A stretch of DNA of 64,000 bases, taken from assembly GCA_034769895.1 (NCBI GenBank), contig CM068373.1:195962134-196026133 (forward strand), given 5' to 3'. Each line of letters starts with the position of its first letter. Positions within the stretch are counted from its first letter, which is position 1. Of this stretch, positions 1 to 9,873 are shown in pieces. The notes under the pieces are model-generated. The model was given only the letters and a program-made list of their open reading frames with translations, did no database searches and was not told where the DNA came from. This DNA comes from Magicicada septendecula. Its lineage: Eukaryota; Arthropoda; Insecta; Hemiptera; Cicadidae. The position numbers and the translations under genes were made by a program.

Positions 1-243
1 ATTAAATTATAATTTTATTACTCTTTAATCATCTTATAATATTCATTCCAATTTTATATATTATTTTCTGAACATATAACTAAATATGGTTTTATATCAT
101 ATAGGAATCGACCTCTATGTTGACTGAGTAAGTCGATATTCCCAATGTTTTTTTGTTTACATTCAATACAAAATCTGCATCCTTTCTCCTTTAAAATTTT
201 TTATCTCCCTATTATGTACTGTGTGCATTTTAACAGCAGTACA
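1..243 (-). mobile_element. LTR 0, partial (5' part of the LTR on the minus strand)
   Basis: This is the left-cut end of an LTR; its minus-strand start TGTACTG lies at 243. The first part carries an 11-bp perfect inverted repeat (211-221 with 237-247). The rest of this LTR lies outside the window. It resembles LTR 2 and LTR 4 (for example the 'ctcatctttaatc'-type spelling near position 25) rather than the LTRs in the right half. Confidence 0.75.
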
Positions 244-1560
244 TAATACCTTCCCTTATTTGATAATTTCAGATACAATTTTAGATGAAATTTTGAAATA
301 ACCAACATAGTCTAATCTTAACATTTAAACATCTGATCAATTAGGTATTTGTACCTCACAAAATTCTTTTAACACATTAGTTTTTTCTTTTATTAATATT
401 ACAAATATGATTCCTTATTATCATGAATCATGATATATTAAATACTTATTGACGACTTAAAACAACGTTAAATAAACCAACTGGTTTTACATCAAAATAA
501 TAAATAACAATTGTGCCTAATTTTATGGCTAAAAAACTCACAAACATGACTAAAACATTCTCTTTCTTTCGGAACTCACCTTCCAAATCCTGGTTGTACA
601 TTTCCTGTATTCTTTATTTCAGAATTCCTACTCCTTTATTTATATATGAAATTATCTGTTGTATTACTATTATATCTTCTTTCCTTCATAAAATCAATTA
701 TTTCCCAAGTTTAAATCTTACTTCTATAATCATTCTTGTGACATTCTTTATTAATTATACATTTTGGATCTGGTTTTATTTATTTATCTCTATTTATTTG
801 TGAGTTTTCCCTCTAATATTTAATTTTCCTAAACCTCCCTAACATTGTACCTGGAATCGAATCGGTGGTGCTCTATCGGCTTACCAATACCGTCGTCCAT
901 TACATACTTTCTGAGATCAGAGGAACATCATCTCTGCCCAGTTAAATGATTGCTGGAATATTCTACAGTCAATCTTCATTAATAAACCTCGTAAGGTAGT
1001 CATCATGTGACCTTCAATAAAATAATTAATAATAATAATACTCTAGGGATTATTCACTGTACTTTAACTCAGATCATATTATTTCTTCATATTAATTCTT
1101 CCTTCTATTTTACACTTCTCATCTCCAATACTTGGCTATTTTATTGACATTTATTAATTGGCTTTCTTACAGATATTTCTTAAATATTTGTTTTTTTCTT
1201 TTCTTGTGATCCTTTTGACGGTTCCATTTTGGCTTCTTCATTCTCTTATCTTCCTTGGCTCATATTCCTTTATTACCAATACAGCTGGTTATGAGATCTT
1301 GGTTAGTATTATACATTACATCATGTAATTATATTCTTCTGACACAATCATTATTATTCTTTTTACATTATAAATTACGTTTCTCACTATTATATTACAT
1401 CAGATACACTCATTTTGTTTTTTGGTTTTGATGATTTTTATTAGGTTTAATCAGTGTTATTTTTCTTTTTCTTGCTAAATTATTTTTCTCGTTTATCTTC
1501 AATAAGTTGTTCTTATTATATTTTGAATTTTGATATTTTTTCTCTTCCAAATTATGTTGT
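244..1560 (-). other. Unit 1 3' internal region, no recognisable gene
   Basis: This AT-rich stretch occupies the place where pol would be expected, between the protease remnant and the LTR. Minus-strand reading frames are closed by frequent stops, and I saw no reverse transcriptase, RNase H or integrase motifs. It holds a tRNA-type B-box match (853-863, minus strand) with a D-arm-like string at 867-886, an (AAT)n stretch near 1024-1040 and a near-palindrome around 421-435. A plus-strand open frame of 96 codons at 513-803 is hydrophobic and AT-driven and is not considered a gene. Confidence 0.7.
249..257 (-). promoter_or_regulatory. Polypurine tract candidate (plus-strand primer site) of unit 1
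   Basis: On the minus strand this reads AAGGGAAGG, followed by TATTA and then the LTR start TGTACTG. It is the longest purine run next to the LTR, and the same nine bases precede every LTR in the window (for example 5136-5144). A polypurine tract primes second-strand DNA synthesis in LTR retrotransposons. The five-base gap would vanish if the LTR really starts at TATTATGTACTG, so the exact border is uncertain. Confidence 0.6.
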
Positions 1561-2027
1561 TCAAATATCTGGTGTAAGCTGTCCTACTTCGTTTTGAATT
1601 TTCATATATACTACAAATGTTAATGGTATCACCCTTCCATTGAATTGTACATTCATCATTATCTCTTTGCGAGCAGTTCGATTGGCTCGTCCTGTTACAC
1701 CCACTATAGTAATTTTGCTCACAGGTAATTCATAAATTCTATTAGCCTTTCCTTCGGATACATGATTCCCTTTTCCATTTCTTTTAATTCATGGTATTTA
1801 GTCATACTCATCAATGATATTTCGGCACCAGTATCAATAATCAAATTTTGATTGGTTTTCCCATATTGACCGGTAATAGACACTACGTCACTTTCAATTA
1901 TATTTTTACTGATTCTCTCGTTGTCCATAAAATCCTGACCTAAACTGGTTATCCAAGACAGTGATCGGCTATTTGACTGTGGTTGACCACTGCACTCACT
2001 CACAGTCTTCTCTAGTTTTCCTGATTT
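1561..2027 (-). pseudogene. Unit 1 retropepsin-like protease fragment, frameshifted
   Basis: The frame opens in the -1 frame relative to gag just upstream of the gag-terminal TAG. It contains the aspartic protease active-site string LIIDTGAEISLM, typical of LTR-retrotransposon proteases that cut the Gag polyprotein. A single-base deletion near 1759/1760 shifts the frame shortly after the active site, so translation ends at 1719 after about 100 codons. The remaining homology, including the flap-like segment with ITIVGVTG, continues in another frame to a stop at 1561. Even unbroken, the family's C-terminal ILG-D type motif is missing, so it would be a partial protease. Units 2-9 share the same deletion. 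Confidence 0.8.
2015..2021 (-). promoter_or_regulatory. Putative -1 frameshift site between gag and pro (present in every unit)
   Basis: The minus strand reads G GAA AAC immediately before a TAG stop in the gag frame. The protease frame is -1 to gag and is open for only about 15 nt upstream of this TAG, so any gag-pro fusion must slip here. AAC to AAA re-pairing in the A site is standard for retroviral -1 slippage; GAA to GGA in the P site is less favourable. The heptamer is unchanged in the other units, for example 50300-50306 in unit 11. In unit 1 it is unreachable because a TGA at 2111-2113 ends gag first. Confidence 0.5.
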
Positions 2028-2110
2028 TCATTTATGGTTACTCTCTCCTCTCTCCTTCCTTCCTGTTGACTATTTTCTGACTGGGAAAGGGAACTATGTT
2101 GCTCTCTATT

Positions 2111-3700
2111 TCATAACTGTTCATAGTTGTTGTTCACCTCACTCTGTCTCTCCTCACTGCGAGAATACATATTTCGATCAGTCTCCCTCGGGTAACGACT
2201 ATTGTAAATTCGGGAATCATAATTTCGGCGTATAAAATTTGTTCGATAATTATTTGAAGTGTGGTTGCCCCTATAATTATTATTGTAATTATTATTATTA
2301 TTATTATTATCATATCTCCGGTCATTCCGGTTATCATTTCTGTAGTAATTTCTTCCACCTTCCCTATCTTGGTATCTTGGAACATTTCTCTGGTCGTTCC
2401 TTTCTACTATGTGATTTCCATCACGGTTCTGTTCTTCCGGATATCTATTAGGGTAGCTGTCTCTTCTCATATTCCCTTCTTTAGCGCGATTGTCACAATT
2501 CATTTTCCTCTCATAATCAGTGAGTAACAAGGTCATCGCTTCTATAGTATTAGCTTGACTGGCAAATTGTGCTAAGCTTACCGTTTCAGGAAAATGATGA
2601 CTCAAAGCTTCCACCACATATCTGTCATACATGGGTGGATCTAAATATCTTGACCTGCAAACATGCGATAAAAAATACGAGGTTGGTGTTTGTCCTATAC
2701 TTGGTTTGTACCTACCATATACTATGGTCTCCCGCACCCTTGTCTGTATGGATCGCGTCCAATATTTATTTTTATAGCTATCCACAAATTCCTGGTAGCT
2801 ATTCAAGGTGTTTCTAACAGCATCCCACCAATAATCATTCATTTCATGGAACCCTTGATCTAACATTAGCTTAATTCTCTCCCATCTATTTTCCTTGGTA
2901 CTATTAAAATATTCCTTCATTCTACTTAAAAACTCTATAGGATTTTTTATATATCCTTTCATATGTGGCACCTCATGACTAATATTCTTGTCTTCTCGTA
3001 TAACACATGTTTGATTACCATTTTGTTCTATTTCATTGACCCTTACTACTAATTGTCCCATGGTATCCTCTATTTTGGTATTATTGCTGTCCAACTGTTG
3101 TCCCATGGATTGAATTTTGCTCGTTACCTCCTGTTTGTGTTTTACCAATTCTCTCGTCATCTGTTTTATGATTTCTTGTTTATTTTCTCCTAATTTCTCT
3201 TCCACTTCAATAATTTTATTTATTACCTCTCCACGTAATTGAGTTAAATTTTCATCAGTTTTCTCAACTTTCTGGTTAGTTTCTGTAATTCTATTCCTTA
3301 TTTCTGTTTTATACTCATCTAACTGTTGTTTCAATTCCTCTTTATTTTTCTCACTCTTTTCCTTCAATTGTCCTTTTAATTCCTCCTTATCTTCCCTCAT
3401 TTGTTTCTTGAGTTCTTCAATATTTTGTTTTAATAAGTTTTCATTATCTAATTTCATTTGTTTCTTTAATGTTTCACTGTTACTATCCATTTTCTTGTTC
3501 ATTTTTTCAATATCCTCCTTCATTTCCTGTTTGTTCTTGTCCATTTTTCCATTAATTTCCTCCTTCATTTGTTTGACATTTTCGTTGGTTTTGTTATTCC
3601 CTTCCATTATAATTCTCATCATCTCCTGTAACTTATCGTCCATTGACTGGGTTGGTTTCTTTGGTTGGTCCCCTCGGGCATCCCTTACTATTATTTCCAT
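2111..3700 (-). CDS. gag: Unit 1 Gag-like protein, 529 aa, lacking the first 22 codons
   Basis: Gag is the structural protein that assembles the retrotransposon particle. The first ATG of the full frame is at 3766, but codon 8 is TGA (3743-3745), so the usable start is the ATG at codon 23. In full-length numbering, residues about 40-250 are a Lys/Glu/Met/Gln-rich coiled coil. Residues about 263-420 form a Ty3/Gypsy capsid-like region with YLDPPM and ALSHHFPE strings. The tail is rich in Arg, Asn and Tyr with a run of seven Asn. There is no CCHC zinc knuckle; the basic tail probably binds RNA instead (inference). A TGA at 2111 truncates the tail compared with unit 11. Unit 5 encodes the same 529 residues. 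Confidence 0.85.
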   Translation of the reverse strand: MEIIVRDARGDQPKKPTQSMDDKLQEMMRIIMEGNNKTNENVKQMKEEINGKMDKNKQEMKEDIEKMNKKMDSNSETLKKQMKLDNENLLKQNIEELKKQMREDKEELKGQLKEKSEKNKEELKQQLDEYKTEIRNRITETNQKVEKTDENLTQLRGEVINKIIEVEEKLGENKQEIIKQMTRELVKHKQEVTSKIQSMGQQLDSNNTKIEDTMGQLVVRVNEIEQNGNQTCVIREDKNISHEVPHMKGYIKNPIEFLSRMKEYFNSTKENRWERIKLMLDQGFHEMNDYWWDAVRNTLNSYQEFVDSYKNKYWTRSIQTRVRETIVYGRYKPSIGQTPTSYFLSHVCRSRYLDPPMYDRYVVEALSHHFPETVSLAQFASQANTIEAMTLLLTDYERKMNCDNRAKEGNMRRDSYPNRYPEEQNRDGNHIVERNDQRNVPRYQDREGGRNYYRNDNRNDRRYDNNNNNNNYNNNYRGNHTSNNYRTNFIRRNYDSRIYNSRYPRETDRNMYSRSEERQSEVNNNYEQL

Positions 3701-3870
3701 TTCAGTTTCTTCCTCTTCAACACTATTACTCCTTAATTCATATCATTGCTCTGGTTTGTTAGCCATTTTACAATCTTTAACTTAATTTAAATTACAAGGA
3801 AAAAAATTTTTATGCTAATTAAATTTAACAAAATTGTGTTATTTGGTTCTGGTTTAAAGAAAATCTTTGC

Positions 3871-3888
3871 TTTCACGTATGGGCGCCA
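3871..3888 (-). promoter_or_regulatory. Primer-binding site, tRNA-Lys-like (unit 1)
   Basis: The minus strand reads TGGCGCCCATACGTGAAA, starting five bases after the end of the LTR (CAGTACA). TGGCGCCC complements the 3' end of many animal tRNA-Lys species, and the following ACGTG also fits if one T is looped out. This site primes minus-strand DNA synthesis. It is followed by a leader of about 100 nt before the gag ATG. The same site lies 6-23 bases left of every LTR border listed here, and it is altered only in unit 7. Confidence 0.7.
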
Positions 3889-3893
3889 TTTTA

Positions 3894-5130
3894 TGTACTG
3901 TAAATAATTTCTGATATAATAATATTTAGTATTTGCACCACGTTGGATGCGTCATTTATGTGTTGTAATTATTTATATGTATGGTAATTAAGAAATGCAC
4001 ATACTGTTATTATGTTTTTGTTTTTATTTACCAGTACATGTAAAGAAACTCTTTCTTTCAGGGTTAATGATTATTAAGTTATTTGATCGTATTTACGATT
4101 GTATCTATTATTTTCTTTTCTTTAAACCAAACCAGATTCAGTTAATATGTAATATTTTGATAATTAACCATGTAAGAAATAAATAACATACTAATGTAAC
4201 TTAACCGACTCTGAATTCTTCCAGCTGCCACGGGTTCACTTCTGGCTGTTGTTTACCTTTTTTTGAAAGCAATATTGGGCTCGGCAATCTGTTCCTTTAC
4301 ACAAATTTCTTATTGCTCTCACCGCTGAATGACGCTCTCCAGGACTACTGCAACACAGATGTCACCTCGGAACACTTAACTATCCTTTATGGCCACTTAA
4401 ACTCTTCTTCAGTCCAAGGTTTTCCTCTTCTGTCGTCGTTCTATCAAGGATATTGTTATATTTCTCGTATTATTATTTATTTATTAAATATTATAATCAA
4501 AACTCTGGTATCACAATTTAAATTCCTTTACTGAATTTTCTTTTCCTTGTTACATTAACTTGATGATGTACAAATGTTATTTAATATAATTTAAGACTCT
4601 TCATGTAGTCACTATTAGATATATAATTAGACTCATAACGTTACTCTTAATGAATTTAATTTTATACTAACAACGTTACTCTTAAAGCATTTAATTTTAG
4701 ACTAATAAACATTTTCTTCCTCACTATAAAATACAAGTTTTTAACAATTTACAAAATTGCCCCTATGATAATTCCCTAATTTCTTTACATCTGTTTATCA
4801 TATACCTATTAAAACATATATCATTTTTCTATTTCTTATTAAACATCTTTATTTTACCTGTAATATTCGTAATTCTATTGGTTATTTATTAAATTATAAT
4901 TTTATTACTCTTTACTCATCTTATAATATTCATTCCAATTTTATATATTATTTTCTGAACATATAACTAAATATGGTTTTATATCATATAGGAATCGACC
5001 TCTATGTTGACTGAGTAAGTCGATATTTCCAATGTTTTTTTGTTTACATTCAATACAAAATCTGCATCCTTTCTCTTTTAAAATTTATTATCTCCCTATT
5101 ATGTACTGTGTGCATTTTAACAGCAGTACA
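3894..5130 (-). mobile_element. LTR 1 (1237 bp)
   Basis: Read on the minus strand it begins TGTACTG and ends CAGTACA, a perfect 7-bp terminal inverted repeat with the usual TG...CA ends. It is flanked by a purine tract on the 5' side and the primer-binding site on the 3' side. A GC-richer block (about 4200-4450) stands out from AT-rich surroundings and may carry the promoter or R region. TATA-like strings occur in the U3-like part on the minus strand, but none can be assigned with confidence. Two 35-bp direct repeats lie at 4637-4706. Because adjacent units share the LTR, borders rest on motifs, not on flanking duplications. Confidence 0.75.
4637..4706. repeat. Two tandem 35-bp repeats inside LTR 1
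   Basis: Copies at 4637-4671 and 4672-4706 agree at 31 of 35 positions. Each begins with AACGTTACTCTTAA, which contains the palindrome AACGTT. The pair is present at the matching place in the other LTRs. Repeats of this kind in the U3 part of an LTR can be transcription-factor sites, but nothing here proves that. Confidence 0.7.
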
Positions 5131-6461
5131 TAATACCTTCCCTTATTTCATAATTTCAGATACAATTTTAGATGAAATTTTTGAAATAACCAACATAGTC
5201 TAATCTTAACATTTAAACATCTGATTAATTAGGTATTTGTACCTCACAAAATTCTTTTAACAAATTAGTTTTTTCTTTTTTAATATTACAAATATGATTC
5301 CTTATTATCATGAATCATGATATATTAAATGACTACTTAATCATGATACTTATTGATGACTTAAAACAACGTTAATTAAACCAACTGGTTTTACATCAAA
5401 ATAATAAAAAACAATTGTGCCTAATTTTATGGCTAAAAAACTCACAAACATGACTAAAACATTCTGTTTCTTTCGGACCTCACCTTCCAAATCCTGGTCG
5501 TACATTTCCTGTATTCTTTATTTCAGAATTCCTACTCCTTTATTTATATATGAAATTATCTGTTGTATTACTATTATATCTTCTTTCCTTCTTAAAATCA
5601 ATTATTTCCCAAGTTTAAATCTTACTTCTATAATCATTCTTGTGACATTCTTTATTAATTATACATTTTGGATCTGGTTTTATTTATTTATCTATTTATT
5701 TGTGAGTTTCCCTCTAATATTTAATTTTCCTAAACCTTCCTAACATTGTACCTGGAATCGAATCGGTGGTGCTCTATCGGCTTACCAATACCGTCATCCA
5801 TTACATACTTTCTGAGATCAGAGGAACATCGTCTCTGCCCAGTTAAATGATTGCTGGAATATTCTACAGTCAATCTTCATTAATAAACCTCGTAAGGTAG
5901 TCATCATGTGACCTTCAATAAAATAATTAATAATAATAATACTCTAGGGATTATTCACTGTACTTTAACTCAGATCATATTATTTCTTCATATTAATTCT
6001 TCCTTCTATTTTACACTTCTCATCTCCAATACTTGGCTATTTTATTGACATTTATTAATTGGCTTTCTTACAGATAATTATTAAATATTTGTTTTTTTCT
6101 TTTCTTGTGATCCTTTTGACGGTTCCATTTTGTCTTCTTCATTCTCTTATCTTCCTTGGTTCATACTCCTTTATTACCAATACAGCTGGTTATGAGATCT
6201 TGGTTAGTATTATACATTACATCATGTAATTATATTCTTCTGACACAATCATTATTATTCTTTTTACATTATAAATTACGTTTCTCACTATTATATTACA
6301 TCAGATACACTCATTTTGTTTTTTGGTTTTGATGATTTTTATTAGGTTTAATCAGTGTTATTTTTCTTTTTCTTGCTAAATTATTTTTCTCGTTTATCTT
6401 CAATAAGTTGTTCTTATTATATTTTGAATTTTGATATTTTTTCTCTTCCAAATTATGTTGT
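5131..6461 (-). other. Unit 2 3' internal region, no recognisable gene
   Basis: Same content as in unit 1, including the B-box-like site and a purine tract at 5136-5144. It differs by a 17-nt insertion (TGACTACTTAATCATGA) near 5330-5346, seen only in units 2, 4 and 6. No coding frame is supported. Confidence 0.65.
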
Positions 6462-6928
6462 TCAAATATCTTGTGTAAGCTGTCCTACTTCGTTTTGAAT
6501 TTTCATATATACTACAAATGTTAATGGTATCACCCTTCCATTGAATTGTACATTCATCATTATCTGTTTGCGAGCAGTTCGATTGGCTCGTCCTGTTACA
6601 CCCACTATAGTAATTTTGCTCACAGGAAATTCATAAATTCTATTAGCCTTTCCTTCGGATACATGATTCCCTTTCCCATTTCTTTTAATTCATGGTATTT
6701 AGTCATACTCATCAATGATATTTCGGCACCAGTATCAATAATCAAATTTTGATTGGTTTTCCCATATTGACCGGTAATAGACACTACGTCACTTTCAATT
6801 ATATTTTTACTGATTCTCTCGTTGTCCATAAAATCCTGACCTAAACTGGTTATCCAAGACAGTGATCGGCTATTTGACTGTGGTTGACCACTGCACTCAC
6901 TCACAGTCTTCTCTAGTTTTCCTGATTT
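6462..6928 (-). pseudogene. Unit 2 protease fragment, frameshifted
   Basis: The DTGA active site is intact, but the shared 1-nt deletion closes the frame at 6620 (residues after the active site end in FMNFL, against FMNYL in type A units). Residue Gly replaces Glu before KGIM, a marker shared with units 4 and 6-9. Confidence 0.8.
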
Positions 6929-7034
6929 TCATTTATGGTTACTCTCTCCTCTCTCCTTCCTTCCTGTTGACTATTTTCTGACTGGGAAAGGGAACTATGT
7001 TGCTCTCTATTTCTTAACTGTTCATAGTTGTTGT

Positions 7035-8508
7035 TCACCTCACTCTGTCTCTCCTCACTGCGGGAAAATTTGCTCGATAATTATTTGAAGCGTGGTTGCC
7101 CCTATAATTATTATTGTAATTATTATTATTATTATTATTATTATTATCATATCTCCGATCATTCCGGTTATCGTTTCTGTAGTAATTTCTTCCACCTTCC
7201 CTATCTTGGTATCTTGGAACATTTCTCTGGTCGTTCTTTTCTACTATGTGATTTCCATCACGGTTCTGTTCTTCCGGATATCTATTAGGGTAGCTGTCTC
7301 TTCTCATATTCCCTTCTTTAGCGCGATTGTCACAATTCATTTTCCTCTCTTAATCAGTGAGTAACAAGGTCATCGCTTCTATAGTATTAGCTAGACTGGC
7401 AAATTGTGCTAAGCTTACCGTTTCAGGAAAATGATGACTCAAAGCTTCCACCACATATCTGTCATACATGGGTGGATCTAAAATCTTGACCTGCAAACAT
7501 GCGATAAAAAATACGAGGTTGGTGTTTGTCCTATACTTGGTTTGTACCTACCATATACTATGGTCTCCCGCACCCTTGTCTGTATGGATCGCGTCCAATA
7601 TTTATTTTTATAGCTATCCACAAATTCCTGGTAGCTATTCAAGGTGTTTCTAACAGCATCCCACCAATAATCATTCATTTCATGGAACCCTTGGTCTAAC
7701 ATTAGCTTAGTTCTCTCCCATCTATTTTCCTTGGTACTATTAAAATATTCCTTCATTCTACTTAAATACACCATAGGATTTTTTATATATCCTTTCATAT
7801 GTGGCACCTCATGACTAATATTCTTGTCTTCTCGTATAACACATGTTTGATTACCATTTTGTTCTATTTCATTGACCCTTACTACTAATTGTCCCATGGT
7901 ATCCTCTATTTTGGTATTATTGCTGTCCAACTGTTGTCCCATGGATTGAATATTGCTCGTTACCTCCTGTTTGTGTTTTACCAATTCTCTCGTCATCTGT
8001 TCCATGATTTCTTGTTTATTTTCTCCTAATTTCTCTTCCACTTCAATAATTTTATTTATTACCTCTCCACGTAATTGAGTTAAATTTTCATCAGTTTTCT
8101 CAACTTTCTGGTTAGTTTCTGTAATTCTATTCCTTATTTCTGTTTTATACTCATCTAACTGTTGTTTCAATTCCTCTTTATTTTGCTCGCTCTCTTCCTT
8201 CAATTGTCCTTTTAATTCCTCCTTATCTTCCCTCATTTGTTTCTTGTGTTCTTCAATATTTTGTTTTAATAAGTTTTCATTATCTAATTTCATTTGTTTC
8301 TTTAATGTTTCACTGTTACTATCCATTTTCTTGTTCATTTTTTCAATATTCTAATTCTCATCATCTCCTGTAACTTAACATCCATTGACTGGGTTGGTTT
8401 CTTTGGTTGGTCCCCTCGGGCACCCTTTACTATTATTTCCATTTCAGTTTCTTCCTCTTCAACACTATTACTCCTTAATTCATATCGTTGCTCTGGTTTG
8501 TTAGCCAT
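7035..8508 (-). pseudogene. gag: Unit 2 gag pseudogene, four lesions
   Basis: The start ATG (8508) and codon 8 (Arg) are sound, but the gene is the most damaged of the array. A deletion of about 94 nt near 8344-8352 removes part of the N-terminal coiled coil and breaks the frame. A 1-nt deletion near 7480 breaks the capsid region just before the YLDPPM position. A Tyr codon has become TAA at 7350-7352. The 70-nt deletion near 7062 changes the C-terminus. The longest open pieces are 7478-8338 (286 codons) and 7035-7340 (101 codons). The Asn run is nine residues, the longest in the window. Confidence 0.85.
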
Positions 8509-8635
8509 TTTACAATCTTTAACTTAATTTAAATTACAAGGAAAAAAATTTTTATGCTAATTAAATTTAACAAAATTGTGTTATTTGGTTCTGGTTTAAA
8601 GAAAATCTTTGCTTTCACGTATGGGCGCCATTTTA

Positions 8636-9873
8636 TGTACTGTAAATAATTTCTGATATAATAATATTTAGTTTTTGCACTACGTTGGATGCGTCATTTA
8701 TGTGTTGTAATTATTTATACGTATGGTAATTAAGAAATGTACCTACTGTTATTATGTTTTTGTTTTTATTTACCAGTACATATAAAGAAACGCTTTCTCT
8801 CAGGGTTAATGATTATTAAGTTATTTGATCGTATTTACGATTGTATCTATTATTTTCTTTTCTTTAAACCAAACCAGATTCAGTTAATATGTAGTATTTT
8901 GATAATTAACCATGTAAGAAATAAATAACAAACTAATGTAACTTAACCGACTCTGAATTCTTCCAGCTGCCACGGGTTCACTTCTGGTTGTTGTTTACAT
9001 TTTTTTTGAAAGCAATATTGGGCTCGGCAATCTGTTCCTTTACACAAATTTCTTATTGCTCTCACCGCTGAATGACGCTCTCCAGGACTACTGCAACACA
9101 GATGTCACCTCGGAACACTTAACTATCCTTTATGGCCACTTAAACTCTTCTTCAGTCCAAGGTTTTCCTCTTCTGTCGTCGTTCTATCAAGGATATTGTT
9201 ATATTTCTCGTATTATTATTTATTTATTAAATATTATAATCAAAACTCTGGTATCACAATTTAAATTCCTTTACTGAATTTTCTTTTCCTTGTTACATTA
9301 ACTTGATGATGTACAAATGTTATTTAATATAATTTAAGACTCTTCATGTAGTCACTATTAGATATATAATTAGACTCATAATGTTACTCTTAATAAATTT
9401 AATTTTATACTAATAACGTTACTCTTAAAGCATTTAATTTTAGACTAATAATCATTTTCTTCCTCACTATAAAATACAACTTTTTAACAATTTACAAAAT
9501 TGCCCCCATTATAATTCCCTAATTTCTTTACATCTGTTTATCATATACCTATTAAAACATATATCATTTTTCTATTTTTTATTAAACATCTTTATTTTAC
9601 CTGTAATATTCGTAATTCTATTGGTTATTTATTAAATTATAATTTTATTACTCTTTAATCATCTTATAATATTCATTCCAATTTTATATATTATTTTCTG
9701 AACATATAACTAAATATGGTTTTATATCATATAGGAATCGACCTCTATGTTGACTGAGTAAGTCGATATTCCCAATGTTTTTTTGTTTACATTCAATACA
9801 AAATCTGCATCCTTTCTCCTTTAAAATTTTTTATCTCCCTATTATGTACTGTGTGCATTTTAACAGCAGTACA
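8636..9873 (-). mobile_element. LTR 2 (1238 bp)
   Basis: Termini TGTACTG/CAGTACA are intact. It shares private spellings with LTR 4 (a longer T run near 9575 and AATAAATTTAA in the first 35-bp repeat near 9393), linking units 2 and 4 as one type. The primer-binding site is at 8613-8630. Confidence 0.75.

Noticed and set aside
513..803. Plus-strand open frame of 79-108 codons, hydrophobic, repeated in every unit
   Set aside because: It starts at GTG, lies antisense in an AT-rich non-coding region, has no recognisable domain, and is broken by simple indels in units 9 and 11. Its hydrophobic content follows from T-rich DNA.
853..886. Genuine tRNA gene
   Set aside because: Despite the B-box match, there is no acceptor stem, no anticodon arm and no pairing T-stem.
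1719..2003. Protease start at the GTG labelled as the first codon
   Set aside because: The codon is GTG in a eukaryotic setting and the frame is open further upstream to the gag overlap, so it is more likely an internal codon of a frameshift product.
2261..2527. Plus-strand Ile-rich frame, and the minus-strand Ile-rich frame at 2134-2385
   Set aside because: Both are alternate-frame readings of the ATT microsatellite and gag tail; only the gag frame continues into a recognisable protein.
3408..3785. Plus-strand 125-codon frame in every unit
   Set aside because: It is the exact antisense of the gag coiled-coil region; a Lys/Glu-rich coding strand gives a Ser/Phe/Leu-rich open antisense frame.
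3995..4186. Plus-strand 63-codon frame inside the LTR
   Set aside because: Short, hydrophobic and AT-driven, with no match to known LTR-encoded proteins and on the opposite strand to gag.
4313..4534. Plus-strand 73-codon frame over the GC-richer LTR block (94 codons in unit 11)
   Set aside because: It starts at TTG, changes length through a single-base indel, and fits no known family; conservation is explained by the youth of the array.
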